NCBI GenBank assembly: GCA_025174535.1
Contig: JALBUN010000045.1
Location: 2,790,001 to 2,854,000 of the forward strand
DNA: 64,000 nt
Reading direction: 5' to 3'
DNA from: Cantharellus purpuraceus
Lineage: Eukaryota; Basidiomycota; Agaricomycetes; Cantharellales; Hydnaceae
The notes under the pieces are model-generated. The model searched no databases and was not told the origin of the DNA. It saw only the letters and a list, made by a program, of their open reading frames with translations. How positions within the stretch are numbered: the first letter of the stretch is position 1; every line of letters starts with the position of its first letter. The position numbers and the translations under genes are program-made. This document shows positions 1 to 12,200 of this stretch, piece after piece.

Positions 1-216
1 GTATCCTCACCTTATATACGTACATTATAATAGCACACCATGGACTTCTTTTCTTCTGCACGCAGTATGAAGACGTTAAAGAACGTGTTTTGCATTCGTC
101 AAGACGAATACATACAGGTATCCGTACTACGGAACCCTTCCCATCAAGGTTGTCATTCACAGCTCGTGATGACACTCGGCCATTGGACATCAACCAACAA
201 CAATATCTATACGACT

Positions 217-1421
217 CTAGTTGCCAGTGAGTGAGTTTCCTGCGCCTGAGGTCTGAATGCGTGCCAATGCCTGGGCTTGGTCAACGCAAGTGATAGACTA
301 CAATGCAAGGGGTCAGCCATTACAACAGAAAAGGATAAGGAAGAACGCACAGTTCCGGGGCTGTTCACGAGGGGGAGTGCAGCACACTCAAGACCACCCC
401 CACAGCTCGTGAGAGCAAACTTGCCATTGACGCACTGCGCGAACTGTTTGTTGATGCAGGCATTTTGGCCGCTGGTGCACGGCGAGTCTGGAGTCAGTCC
501 AGCGAACTTGGCGCTGTGCGTGCGCGGGTTGGTAAGACTGATCGGCGGCAGCTGGGGATGGGGTACTTACTTGAGCGCTTGCGCGTCCTTGCCGTTCTGA
601 AGGGTGAACGGCTTGGCGCCAGGATTGCCGCTAGCTGCACCAGAAGGTGCAGGTGCAGCAGCAGAGGCAGGTGCGGCAGCAGCAGAAGGAGAAGCCGCAG
701 CAGGGCTAAATCAAGATTGGATCAAAAGCTGTTGGCAGATGTAAGGGGCGAACATACGAGTTCGAGCCGGCATTGCCGGCGTTGTTGGAGCTGCCACCGT
801 TGGCACCTGTAGCTTGGATGCGTGCGTCTTTGTCCGCCGGGGTTGTGCACGTGATGCTCTGGGAAGAAGGTCGTGAGAAAGACACCACAGGTTCTTCTAG
901 GATCTACTCACAGTTCCAGACTTGTTGACCAATGGCAACGCGAAACATCTACAAGTAGAAGGATCCATGAATAAAACTTGGCTGTGAGAGTGACAAAGTA
1001 GCATACTGTGTGCCAGCAGCGCAAGGGGTCAGGGTGAATGTACTACCCTGGCACTGTAACCATGGTCAATCAAACATGTGGCATCATTCAAAAGTAAACA
1101 CTACGTACTTGAGCAAACTTCCCACCAACGCAAGCCTGTTGCCCAGCAGTGCAAGAAGAGCTGGCCGTCAGACTCTGGAATTGGTTGCTGGCAGCGTGTA
1201 AGACAAATAGTAGAGTAGATCAACAGGAATGAACATACTTCAAGTTAATTGCATCCTGACCATTCTGCTTGGTGAAGGGCTTCGCTCCCGCATCAGGTGC
1301 CTGAGCAACCACCATGAATCAGTCCCACTGATTCAATTCATCATTGGCAAATACGCACAGGGATAGCCAAGGCAGAGACGAAAAGAGCGGCAAGAACGAA
1401 TGAAGAATTGAAGGCAAACAT
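217..1421 (-). CDS. Secreted Cys-containing protein with two tandem homologous domains
   Basis: Spliced protein of about 255 residues, start MFAFNSSFVLAALFVSALA, a clear signal peptide. Two homologous halves follow. Each begins with a GAKPFTxQNGxDA motif, then a Cys module: SSCTAGQQACVGGKFAQC in the first, SPCTSGQNACINKQFAQC in the second. Each continues to xALPLVNxSGT and SITC. An Ala/Pro/Ser linker (about residues 145-175) joins them. About seven short introns cut both halves at matching places, so the second domain arose by internal duplication of genomic DNA. I associate this family with agaricomycete secretomes, and the Cys spacing recalls fungal CBM19-type carbohydrate binding, but I cannot confirm that. 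It is probably exported to the cell wall or medium. The stop is at 217-219. No catalytic residues can be identified. Confidence 0.7.
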
Positions 1422-1643
1422 GGCTACAGAAGGGTGTCGTTGAAGATGTTGAAAGATAGGTTGTCAAGTTTAGATGCTGAGTGAGTGAAGTAAGTAAGAG
1501 TGAAGTGAAAACGTTTCCAACGAGTCAATCGTGGACTGGATCCAGTATTAGTGCAGGTAAACGGAGAACGGTCGAGCAGGACGTACTCAGGAAAAAACGT
1601 AAGATGAAGAAAGGGTGATAGGAAACCAGGGTTCAAACACCGT

Positions 1644-1650
1644 TATATAC
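1644..1650 (-). promoter_or_regulatory. Possible TATA box of the secreted-protein gene
   Basis: The minus strand reads TATATAAC about 225 bp upstream of the start codon at 1421. The distance implies a long 5' leader, so this is tentative. Confidence 0.3.
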
Positions 1651-2006
1651 CATGGGTGAGGCGCCGAATCAACCGTTTAAGGCAAGAAGACCGGTAACAT
1701 ACGCCAACGTTGCCGAGGTATTCGCAGCGAGTTCGGAGCGTTGACTACTCACTTACTGGTCTGGGCAGTGAGAAAAGGAGGGTGTTCCGCAACCGGAATT
1801 AGCATAACAAACTGTATCTAGACAGCAGTGGTGATTCGCGGTGATGATGTGATGATGGCGTTGAAGCTTGTGGATGGTCAGGTTTCCATCCAACAGCAGA
1901 AAGAGACGAGTTGTAAGCCAAGTAGATGTCCACTGACTGGCAAAGCAACGGGGAGGCGTAGTCAACGTGACTGTGACCGTGTGACATATCCCAACAAGCG
2001 TCTGCA

Positions 2007-3041
2007 ATGTCTGCACGGCGGTCTGCAGGATGGCTAGCTCTTTTCCCTCTGGCTTGTGCATTCAAGGACACAGTCCCAGTCGTCGCCTGGTCATCTCACC
2101 TGTAAGTCCTTCACCAACCATAATGACTTACCCAGCTCAGTACAATGCAGCTCTAGTAAACTCGATTCACTTGCAACCCGTCCCGAGCCTTTCGCACAGA
2201 CTTCGCATTTATTCGACACGTTATTGGAGGGGAACGACTTGTGCCAGTTTGATGCTGTTGTAATAGCTGAGCAACCCGGGGTAAACACCTTGTACTTCAC
2301 TTAGCATGGTGCGCAGCTGAGCATTTCTTGTAGTTGCATGCCTCAGATCTCCGGACTCTTTCTCAAACATCTTACATCTCAACGCGTCTAAGTGGCGCGG
2401 CGTCCTCGTTACAAATACCGTATCTTCCTCATTCAGGTGTGGAGTCATTGGATGAATTTAAGTGGGCACTCGGGGACCGCTGTGGTGCCAGGCGTGTGGA
2501 GCTGGGCTTGGGGCAAGGTGGTGTCGATTTGAAAAAGGGGGAGAGGCATGTTGTTTGCGTGAGCATGCCACAGTTAGAGGGTGAGAGCACGGAAAGGAGA
2601 GGTGCAATGCGTGACCATGGTGCGTTTGGCTACATCACCCCTCTGCACTTCGTTGCTGAGATGGCGCTTCCAGAACTGCAACTTTCGAATGTCATATCTC
2701 GTGTGACGTCCGCCTTCCCTTCTCATTTCATCATCTACGCCGGTTCCCAGCCAATCAGTAAACGCCAAGACACCGGTCAGGAGGATATCCCTTCCCGTCC
2801 CATTATCGAGCAAGAATCTGAAGCCTCTCTCGCTTTTGCACCTATCAACACCACTTTGCCAGAGGGAAGTCTCTTGCAACGGTACCAGTTCTTCACGCCG
2901 GGACTCATCACAGCACTTCTGCTTGTGTTTGGATTACTGATACCCATCCTTATGGTCGGCATTTACGCACTAGCGAGCGTCCAATCCCCTCTTCGCATGG
3001 ACGCAGCTAGGGGACCTACCCTTGAAAAGAAGAATCAGTAG
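2007..3041 (+). CDS. BIG1: BIG1-like ER membrane protein (V-ATPase S1/VOA1-type C-terminus)
   Basis: Three exons (2007-2101, 2151-2280, 2334-3041) give exactly 310 codons plus stop. The N-terminus is hydrophobic (WLALFPLACAF) and leads into DTVPVVAWSSH, as in BIG1 proteins. The next block, LCQFDAVVIAEQPG then LHASDLRTL, is also family-like. Near the C-terminus SLLQRYQFFTPGLITALLL begins the single transmembrane helix (about residues 265-290), followed by a short basic tail, as in VOA1/BIG1. In yeast BIG1 is an ER protein needed for beta-1,6-glucan and cell-wall assembly, and the C-terminal fold is shared with V-ATPase accessory subunit S1. The start ATG at 2007 was chosen because it puts the signal sequence in frame. 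The neighbour at 217-1421 is divergent, with 585 bp between start codons. The low-complexity stretch around 2470-2640 is poorly conserved and could hide a further intron. Confidence 0.72.
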
Positions 3042-5159
3042 TGAGGTTTGGTTTGTTGACTATTATTGTATAAGGACACATGATAATACACAATGCTTGA
3101 ATGACGCATATTAGACAATATTGCTCAAGAATCATCGCTTCCCTGAATTAATATTGTTCTCGGAACAACGAGTACCTTAGTGATGTAATGTATATCAATG
3201 TGCGTGATTCCAGCTTTAGCTCTTTAGGGGTCGATAAGTAACACCTAACTATGGATGTAAACCTTGGAGAACGATGGAACATCTGAACAATGACATAAAA
3301 ATTCTCACGTTCCCGCAGATGCTTCAAGATAGCCCTGGAAAATCATCTGCCTTGTACCGTTATCATGAACGCCGCGCTAACAATCAGTGATCCAATCTCT
3401 TTACGATCCTCTCTATCACTGCTTCACTTGCTTGTCGTCGCCGTGGACTAGGTTTGGGAGAAAAAACTAATGCGTCAATTCAATTATTAGATCTGAGTGC
3501 GATAATGGCCGAAAGCCTAGTTGAACACTTGGCTATTATCAATAGCCTCAACTTCTGATCAGGAGGTGGGATTTACGCAATATGGACGTGGGCCAGTCTG
3601 ATAGACAACTTCCCACCAGACAATGTGACGAGTATTCTTGTATCTGTCAACCGTAGTGAAGTTGGCAGTAGGTTTCACGATAGGGCTGGTTCTAGTATAT
3701 ATAATTACACTCAGCACTCAAAATTTCGAGTTCATGTCGGAGATAGTGAATTCCTGCTTGCCTCAGCCATGAGTCTTGCGCGATGCATGCAGCGAGATGA
3801 GAGTACGTCGACAGTCTCAGCTTCGGCGTGATCTCAGTTCCGCACTGGAGCATACCACGAGACGCAAGGCGCACCTGGAACACCTCGCGCTACTGTGAGA
3901 AAAAAATGCCAGACCTTGAGGACTATGCGTCACTCCGAGTGCTCATGCTACCACTCTACATTGATGGCCGAGTCGACCGATGCGTTCAAGCCATACCAAG
4001 GACACTAGCGGAATATGTACGTGAACCAGTGATGAAACATCAATTAAACCAAATTCACGCCGCTGTGAACTGCCTGATTCGAAGGAGATACACCTTTCCA
4101 AACAGGTTATACCTATAAAGAGAGGCAGCAAATGCAGATAGTTTGATGGCCAGGTGGAGTGAGAATAAAGCACCTCCAGGCGTTAATTATGTGCAATAAC
4201 AAAGAAACCAGGTGGAGTCTGGATAGCCTATGACTGAGTCAAAGTTGTCAACAGCTATTCTTTGAGAAAGAAACAAAAATTTTACTGAGAGAAATCCCAG
4301 GGAATTGCGAGGGCATTCATGACGACTGTTGGAAGATGGGGACAGTGACCGGAAAGCAAGGGCAACAGCTTATCTGGTGTTCAATATGACCCGTCATTGA
4401 TGGTGGTGATCATATATTTAGCGTTGTAGATCGAAAGCTTGATATTGTCGTGAGAATCCTAACAAGCCTGGGAACAATAGACATTGCGTTTAAAGCGAGC
4501 CATTAGAAAGGGTATTATTAGCTTCAGGGGGCTCGCACCATTTCAAAATTCGATAAAATCGAGCTAAGTGCCCAGGAGAAATCTCGCATGCTGGTCGACT
4601 AGTGGGTGAGTCAGATCTAAAGACAGTTGGGCGACAACTCGGAGATAATGTTGAAGCCAACAAAAGACATAGCCGACAGTGACATTATAGAACACATGTA
4701 CGCTGTTTCTGTGGCCGTATTGATTCTGAGAACTGTGATGACACCTGGCCGATGAGCACAATGAAGCAAGATCCACATGGGCTAATGATTTCATCGTGCC
4801 ATAATGTGCTAGACTTTTTGTTCAACAGGCGCACCAATCCTGGCCGAAGAGGTAAGTAGAGACTACGCGTTGCGTAACACCTTCCGGCGCGGCCTTCAGC
4901 CTGTACTTCAAACTCTCAACAAAGAACAATCAGCAGTCCGCTGGAACTGTTTGGTGACTGAGCCATAGCCCTATCCGTCGCAGGTCATGAATCCCAAGAA
5001 GGGCCTACGCGAGAGCTACCCTGGCGTTAGCAAATTGGATCCATCAGGATGGAGGTCCGATTGTGGAAATATTCAAAGTCCGAACTAGCCTTTTGGCGCT
5101 GTTAGCAACGACCTTCAAGCACTCCTTGAACATTCAGCTTGCCAGTACTCTTTGTCACA
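3042..5159. other. Intergenic, about 2.1 kb, no gene seen
   Basis: Reading frames on both strands are short (96 codons or less) and show no recognisable motif. The sequence is moderately AT-rich. I see no tRNA-like box pair and no terminal repeats. Confidence 0.5.
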
Positions 5160-7588
5160 ATGTCAAGACCTATCTCTCGTCCAGGAACCACTCCCTTACC
5201 TCGCCCAGCAACCTCATCAGTCAATACACAGACCAAGCTACTTGATACCGTCGCTGGACGCATTCTCTGCGTCGCAGACATTCGCGGGCGTATATCTAGC
5301 TTGAACGAACTTGCCAGAGAGGCGGATGCTAAAGCTGTCATTCATACGGGAGACTTTGGCTTTTTTGGTAAGTATGCTCGTATTGACAATGTTTGCAGTC
5401 AGATTCACGTTTGTGCCACTGTCAGAGAACTCGAGCCTGGACAGAATAAACGACCGGTATGTTTTCCGTCTTTTGTATGATGTCGCCTATGAAAATCATT
5501 CACCATGATGTCTTGAAGGACGCTGCGCCATTTGATTCAATATTCTCCCCTGATCCCAACCGCGCAACGTAACGCCCTTCTCCTTCCAGAGGCATCATCC
5601 GCGTCCATACGCAATACTATCACTACTTCGCCTACCCCACTTCTTTCTGAATTCTCTTTGCTCCTGTCCGGATCTATCAAACTTGCTGTTCCTGTCTACA
5701 CTGTGTGGGGCGCATGCGAAGACGTTGCGGTGATTGAAAAGTTTCGCAGTGGACAATACGACGTCCCTAACCTCAGTGTTCTTGATGAAGCGACTACGCG
5801 GTGTTTGGATGTTGGTGGAGTAAAGTTGCGGCTATTGGGACTTGGCGGTGCTTTGGTTCCTCATAAAATGTTTGACAATGGCGAAGGTCAGGCAACCATT
5901 GCAGGCGGCCAAGGGACAATGTGGACAACAGCACTGCAAATAGGAGAACTCGTTGACACTGCACAGCGGGTGTTCGATCAGACGGAAACTCGATTGCTTG
6001 TGACACATGCCGCTCCAGGCAGAGAGGGTCTCATTGCACAGCTTGCTCTAGTTCTCAAAGCTGACCTAACCATTTCTGCTGGACTTCATTTCCGCTACGC
6101 ATCGAGTTACAATGAGTTCAGTGTTCAGGGGGATCTGGAAGGGTTTAGGCACAAACTCATTGTGGGCAAGGACGCCTTTGACAAGGTTTGGGAAAATGTC
6201 AAACCACAAGTAGATGCAGTAATAGAGTACGTTGTCTTGATGTTACTATTCCAAGTCGCGTGCTTACCATCCCATCAGTGATAATCAACGCATCCTACTC
6301 GACAAAGCGTTAGCGGTGATAGAACGTATCCCGGCAGCTCCCGGATCCGGAACTGGACCCACTTCTGGCGAGGAATCTGCTTGGAAGAACTGTTGGAACT
6401 GGAACCTATGCGATGCAGCAAATGGCTCTCTTGTCTTGGATATCAGGAACGGAAGGGTAAGCGCCGAGTTGAAGAGTCAAGGTACGTCTCCGTTTCACTC
6501 TATTATTATGCCTTTCAGTCTCTCATCCTTTTGACCAGGGTTCAATTATTTGTATCGCAGGACTGCCACTGCATCTACGACAGCGCCAACTCCTCAGTCC
6601 GCGACTTCGTCTCTCCCTTCAGCTCAAACAAAAGCGCCTACTCCAGCTCCAGGTGCCCCTTCATCAGTCCATAGTAATGGGGCTAGTGCGAATGCAGAGG
6701 CCAATGTGCTATCACCTGTCAATCAAGGGATGTCGCAACAGGAATCCACCAATGGTCCAAAGGCCAACGGCGCATCTGGTCCTCCAGATTCTGCAAAAGA
6801 AAAGCAGCAAATGAAGAAGCAGCAGAAAAAAGAACGGGAGAAAGAGCGTAGAAAGGAGGAGAAGGAGCGAGAACGCGCAGAGAAGGAGTCTAGTTCAAAG
6901 GATGGCTCTGAGAAGAAGGAGGCATCACCTCATCAAGCCAAACCCAGCACTTCGAGTGCAACACCTAGTCAAGATGCGGATCCACTATCACCTGCAGAGG
7001 GAAGCGCAGGTGCTGGCACGGGTACGCGTACACCCACTGGTCCACCACGGCGGCGTCATCCCTGGACCCTCTTTATGAAACTCCCTGGCCCATGCAATGA
7101 TAATGACATCAGAGAGTTCTTTATGGACGCCAAAGATGGGGTGACTATTGGTTCAAGACTGCAGAGACAAATTACTCACATTATTGAAATAGATCACGGC
7201 TGTCAAGTTCCCTCAAAGTAACTTTGGTCGTGCGCGCGTCGCATTCATTGAATTCGGTGACGAGGATGCTATGAAAGAAGGCCTTAGCAAGCATGCAGAA
7301 GTGAGTGTTTCTGCACGGAATTTTGGACTGCATGGTTGAATATCAATCCAACCCTAGAAATTGAAAGACCAGCAGGTTCATGTAAGCGTTGCCGATGATC
7401 GTGAGCGCGACCGGCCTTCTGACAGAGGTGGCTTCGGCGGCCGCGGTCGGGGAGGCCGAGGCGGATTTGCTCAAAGAGTGGCTGCGCAGGCGGGCCTTGT
7501 CAGGCATCCCAGTGGCAATAGCGGGAAAAGGTCCGAGAATGGTGACGCAGGTTTCAAACCAGCAGGAGAAACCCCAAAGGAGCCCTAA
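5160..7588 (+). CDS. DUF2433-like phosphoesterase-fold protein with RRM and RGG tail
   Basis: Seven exons (5160-5367, 5426-5456, 5519-6226, 6279-6481, 6539-7140, 7193-7300, 7358-7588) give 696 residues with no frame conflict. Residues about 30-350 form a metallophosphoesterase-like domain. Visible blocks are RILCVADIRGRISSLNELA, HTGDFGFF, VYTVWGACEDVAVIEKF and LLVTHAAPGREG. They sit where DxH, GDxxD, GNHE and GH motifs lie in active enzymes, but several metal ligands are replaced (DIR for DxH, GACED for GNHE). Residues about 440-550 are disordered and Lys/Glu-rich. Residues about 555-625 look like an RRM (LFMKLPGP as RNP2, GRARVAFIEF as RNP1). The tail has GGFGGRGRGGRGGF. I infer an RNA-binding protein with a degenerate phosphoesterase domain. 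The exact function is unknown. Confidence 0.8.
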
Positions 7589-9277
7589 GTCCGTGATTGA
7601 TGAGCTGCTGGGGAATTTGTTGTATTCATTGCCTGCGCCACGACGGCTGCTTTTTTCTGTTCATCTTCGTCGATGACTGCCGGCAATCACCTTTTTCACC
7701 GTGCTTTTCCTTTACAGTATGTTATGGAGAGTAGGTATTCAAATATGCACCGCCGCGGGCGGTTCATAATTTCATGCTGGCTCTGAATGCTGTTGGTTTA
7801 CTGCCAACCATGGAGCATATCCTAAAAGTTTCTTACAAACATGCAGACAAGGCTCCCCGGCCTCTTTTAATTATACGATCACGCATGATGACCCACCTCG
7901 TTTCGTGAATATATGCCGTACGGTAGCGCGCGGTGATGAACACATAACAGCATATATCGTACGGCTTTTTGACTATACATTGTTTCTACCAAGATGCGGC
8001 AAAGTGTATGCTAGATATCGACAATGCAGATTACTTTCCCTCGTCAGAGAGTTGATTCCATGGTATAAAGGTTTCCAGTTACTGAGAGATCATGTTTGTA
8101 GCCAACGTGCTACATGGTGCGATTGCCGAAGCATCATTAGAAGGTAGGTTCCTGAAAAGACAGCGATGATCAGGGTGCAACTAGGCGTGCGCACGATATA
8201 CTGCAAAGGCTATGGGATGTGCGCTTATACCTAGCCATTGGTTGGGCCCAGACAACAGTCGAAAATATCGGCTTGATTCAAAGAGGCGGCGACAAATGCC
8301 AGAAGGAACAGGTTACCATGTTGTGCACTCCTGTGCGCCTACTGCAGAAGAAAGTGAAGAGAACGTACGATGCTTACTGTGTGCGCAACGCAATGACAGT
8401 GAGTAACTCTGGAAAGTAGGCACATCCTGACTTCAAAGCAACTGTTTGATACAATCATACCCAAGGTGCTAGCTTAAGTAGTGCTAGTGATCATTCGTGT
8501 GATATTATCATCCCTTTGATCGAATTCAAGAGCAGTATTGAAGGAGCTTTAGCGGTCCAAAGAGAACGTCTGGATCAATATGAAGGTCAATACACCACCC
8601 TAAATTCACCTCTCGGTGGATAGTTCGGTACCAAGCACGACGTAATTTCCCGAGTCCCTGCATGCTGGAGTATTGCAAGAGACGACAACGGAGGTGAGTC
8701 CCAAGGGTGGAACCATATATAGGCGAGTGCGTGGGTGGTGACCGAAAGCAGGGATCACCAGCATAAGAAACAGGAAGCGTCTGGGTTCTGAGATTCGAGT
8801 AGACAACGTTCATACTGCAAATGGTGCGAATATTCGGTTGAATTGACCATAAATACCACCAAACGAAATTCTTCGCTCCAGACATGTCTAGTTCGGTAGA
8901 TGGTAGACGCAAGACGAAAAGATTACTACACACCATCTCCTACCACTGCAATTTAGCCATTGGTAGTAAAACAGGTCAGTTAGAATAATATATTGGTGCC
9001 TGCGGGCTGCAGGCAGCGCCGTTGTTCAAGTCAGAAGAAAGTGACTGAGTTTGATTGTGCCAAGGTTGACGTCGATCAACCGACACGACTATTCTGTCTC
9101 TGAGGTTGTCCTGCCAGCTCATAGGTGTACTACATGAGGGATCGATTCCCGGTTTTACAGGAGATTTGCCGAACTTGGACTTATCCCTCGTGAATTTCGG
9201 TCGATCCCGAACACTGTGCAGCACGGTGGGCTCGAGCCTGTGTTCGCAGTTGTTTCCACATCCCTCTCAACAATACC
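7589..9277. other. Intergenic, about 1.7 kb, no gene seen
   Basis: Frames on both strands are short or lack any recognisable motif, including a 136-codon minus-strand frame at 8526-8936 of unlikely composition. The frame leading into MED13 is open back to 9194, so the MED13 5' end is not fully settled. Confidence 0.45.
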
Positions 9278-12200
9278 ATGTCCTTCTCATCCTGTGGCTC
9301 ACGGTTACCCAATCCTATCACAGAAAAATCTCCTGTTCTTGTTTCACACATTCCTCTGCCCACGCTGCCTTCGATAGCATACGCCAAATTCGTTCCCATC
9401 CAGCAGCAAGAGCACCAGCATAAGGCGATTGAGCTTGCCAGGCAATGCATCATCAATAGTGTGCGACGACATTGCAAGAGTATCGAGGAGTCTTTATTAC
9501 CGATCGTGCTCATCGGCAAGGGGGAAGCAACATTGTGGGTTTTCTCCATCCGCTCCCTGGGGCATAACCAGGAACACAGCGATGGGGTAAAAGGGAAACA
9601 AAAAGTGGATGTTTCAATTTTTCGAGAGCTGGACGACCTGGTCTTTGATAATTTGGAAAGTAAGTAGTACACTGCCAATCAGCCATTGTACTGAAGCGGG
9701 ACCAGGATGCGATTTATCACAATTTACACCTTCCGCCTTATATCCATGTTCTTCGGAATGCGCAAAGCTTCCCGACCCATGTTCTTTTTGTACCAGTAAA
9801 CTATCGAGCAATTCGACAGCGCGTGGAGATACGTTTCCATCTTCGTGTTCCGCTACACCCTTCCCCCGTCTATCTCTTAGAACCATCTATACTCTCTTTA
9901 TCGATGCAGTACGCGACCGACTGATAGATGACATTTGTATTGGCCCTCATCATCCACCAGACGAAACCACAACAGCAACCCACGTCCAGGTGCCAAGACG
10001 CACGTCAGGTGCCACACGTCTCGGTCGTGGCTTCCTGTCGAATAGCGACACTGTTGTTCCAACTTGGGGATACGGCTGGGAGCAGCGATCACACACCCGG
10101 TTTGTCATATCATGTGTTTAAATAGGGGGTTTTCAAGCTAACAGTCTTTGATGGTTTATAGACCTCTGCTTCATACATCACTCGATGTTTATGTGTCTCC
10201 CACGGCAATTCATATCCGTTCTCTTCCGACACTCACAAAACTTATTCCAGTGCCTGTGTGGAGTACGCCTTTGTCACGTCCTATAAAGTCACATCCTCCA
10301 CCAGATTCAACGTTCAATTCGCCACCTCTTACTCCGGGTACACCTCTTATACTTGCACCGTATTCGACACCTGCATTTTACGTTTCGACTCATGCCGGAA
10401 CGTCAATCCCCAATACTCTCCGCGCTCAATTTTGGGAGGCACTTTCGGGTTTAGGTGTCGTCCCCTTTTTACCACTTCAATCAAAGTTATCACCATACTA
10501 TTCTTTCTTTCCGAGCCCTGCATCACCCTCAGCCAATCTTTCTGCTTCTCCTTTACGCACGGAACCTTTTGTATTGGTCCTTATCCCTTTGGTAAATCAG
10601 CAAGGGGAACCTAAGGTTATAACCGCACTCTGGCCCACACGCTTGGCATTCATCGACACTAGTCCCACCCGGTTTCATCTCACCAGTTTGCCAGAGATGC
10701 CCGGTACAGAAGCATTACTAACCCCTCCACGTGGAGCTGGAGCTCAGCCATCTGATCAAGCACCGTGTCCACCGTCAACATTACCTTTAGTCCGACGACG
10801 CCCTTATATTCTGGCACCACTTGAAAACCTCAGTCGAACTCAGCGCGTCTTCCGTGCCTTAGAGCTTTCATCACATAAGCGAGCTGCAGAGGTGCAACTG
10901 CTTGGTACCGCAAAGACTATCGCTAGTTACGTCGAAAGCGTGGCCAAAGAACGTGAGAAGGAACGTGAAAGGGCTATTCAGGACAGAATACGGCGGGAGC
11001 GGGAAGCTAAAGAAGGCAAATCCTCATCGGGTGGTCTTGCAATTCTAGGCACTAGCAGTAATGCTGCTAAGCTTATACCTACTGTCAGTGACGCCGCTAG
11101 GATAGATTCCGGATCTCCCAAACCTATCGTGGACATGGTCCGGCCAGGATCGAGTTGGCATTCTGTACCTACAACCTTTTTTGCCAAGGCTGCTCAAGAC
11201 AGCGTTGTTCATTCATTTTACCCTTCTCCCCCCGACTGGAATCCTATCTCTTCCTCTCGAAATTCCGGAACATCGGACCCAGCAGGAAATATTGCTGCCG
11301 CGTCTGCCTCTTCGTCCACCACACGCATTCCTCATTCAACGTTGCATTCTCAATCTTCTTCCAACGCTAATCAACGGGCAATAAGAGGTGGTATTGATTT
11401 ATCCAATGAGATTAATCTAGGCATGGATATTGATATGAATGACATGAGCATGGGCATCAACCTAGGAAATACAATGGGTATATTGGATGTCAATATGGAC
11501 GTCAGCATGGACGCAACTGGCTTGATGGATGGCAGTTTCGGCAGCTTCACTGATCCATTCACCGATGATGACTTCAACTATTTTGACACAGCGCCCGTAC
11601 CTGAACCTCTTCCCATCACACAAGATACCCAACGTCCACTGCATGCTGAGAGCGGTTGGCTGGCAAACGGACTTGGGGCAGCGGATCAAGGCAATGACAT
11701 CCTCCTACCCTCTCAACTCCAACCTGTCACGCCTGCATCTGTGGATGCGACCCAAGAGTCTCTAGCTGGTCTTCATCAAATGTTGGAAGATGACAGAGAT
11801 CTGTTACCACCTGCCCCAGACTTGATTCCATCTTCTCCCGCGAAAACACCATGGTCCCCCGGTACTCCCCCGACACCTTCACTAGAACTCAATGCGCCGC
11901 CAGCTTCTCCGGTTGGAAAGCGTATGTTCGAACCCATTTACTTTGGTAACCGCCACCATGTTGCAGACGGGAAGTATCGAGATGCCAGAGGAAAATTCGC
12001 ATTTCCTAACACAGTACCGAGGTCAACGTCGAATCCTGAGTCCTATTTTGCTCCTGATGTCTCGCATTTTGACAAGGAAGATGGATGGAAATTACGTTAT
12101 GACGCTATCACGGACCCACGAGTTGGCGTTATCAATCGTTTGAGGGGTGTCAAGCGCAAACTGCATGGCAAGGCATATGCGTCAAAAATCATCAACGGCA

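Noticed and set aside
3828..4118. 96-codon plus-strand frame between BIG1 and the phosphoesterase-fold gene.
   Set aside because: No recognisable domain, no signal peptide, and no supporting exon.
7749..7768. GCACCGCCGCGGGCGGTTCA resembles 25954-25973, as a possible dispersed repeat.
   Set aside because: The match is 17 of 20 over a GC palindrome with unrelated flanks. This is too short to call a repeat.
8526..8936. 136-codon minus-strand frame as a gene.
   Set aside because: Composition and lack of any motif or splice partner suggest chance.
9128..9146. GGGATCGATTCCC resembling a tRNA B-box.
   Set aside because: No matching A-box, acceptor stem or anticodon arm can be drawn around it.
10258..10614. 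Long overlapping frames inside MED13, URB1, NSR1 and the PPR gene.
   Set aside because: Each lies within a well-supported exon of the real gene in another frame.
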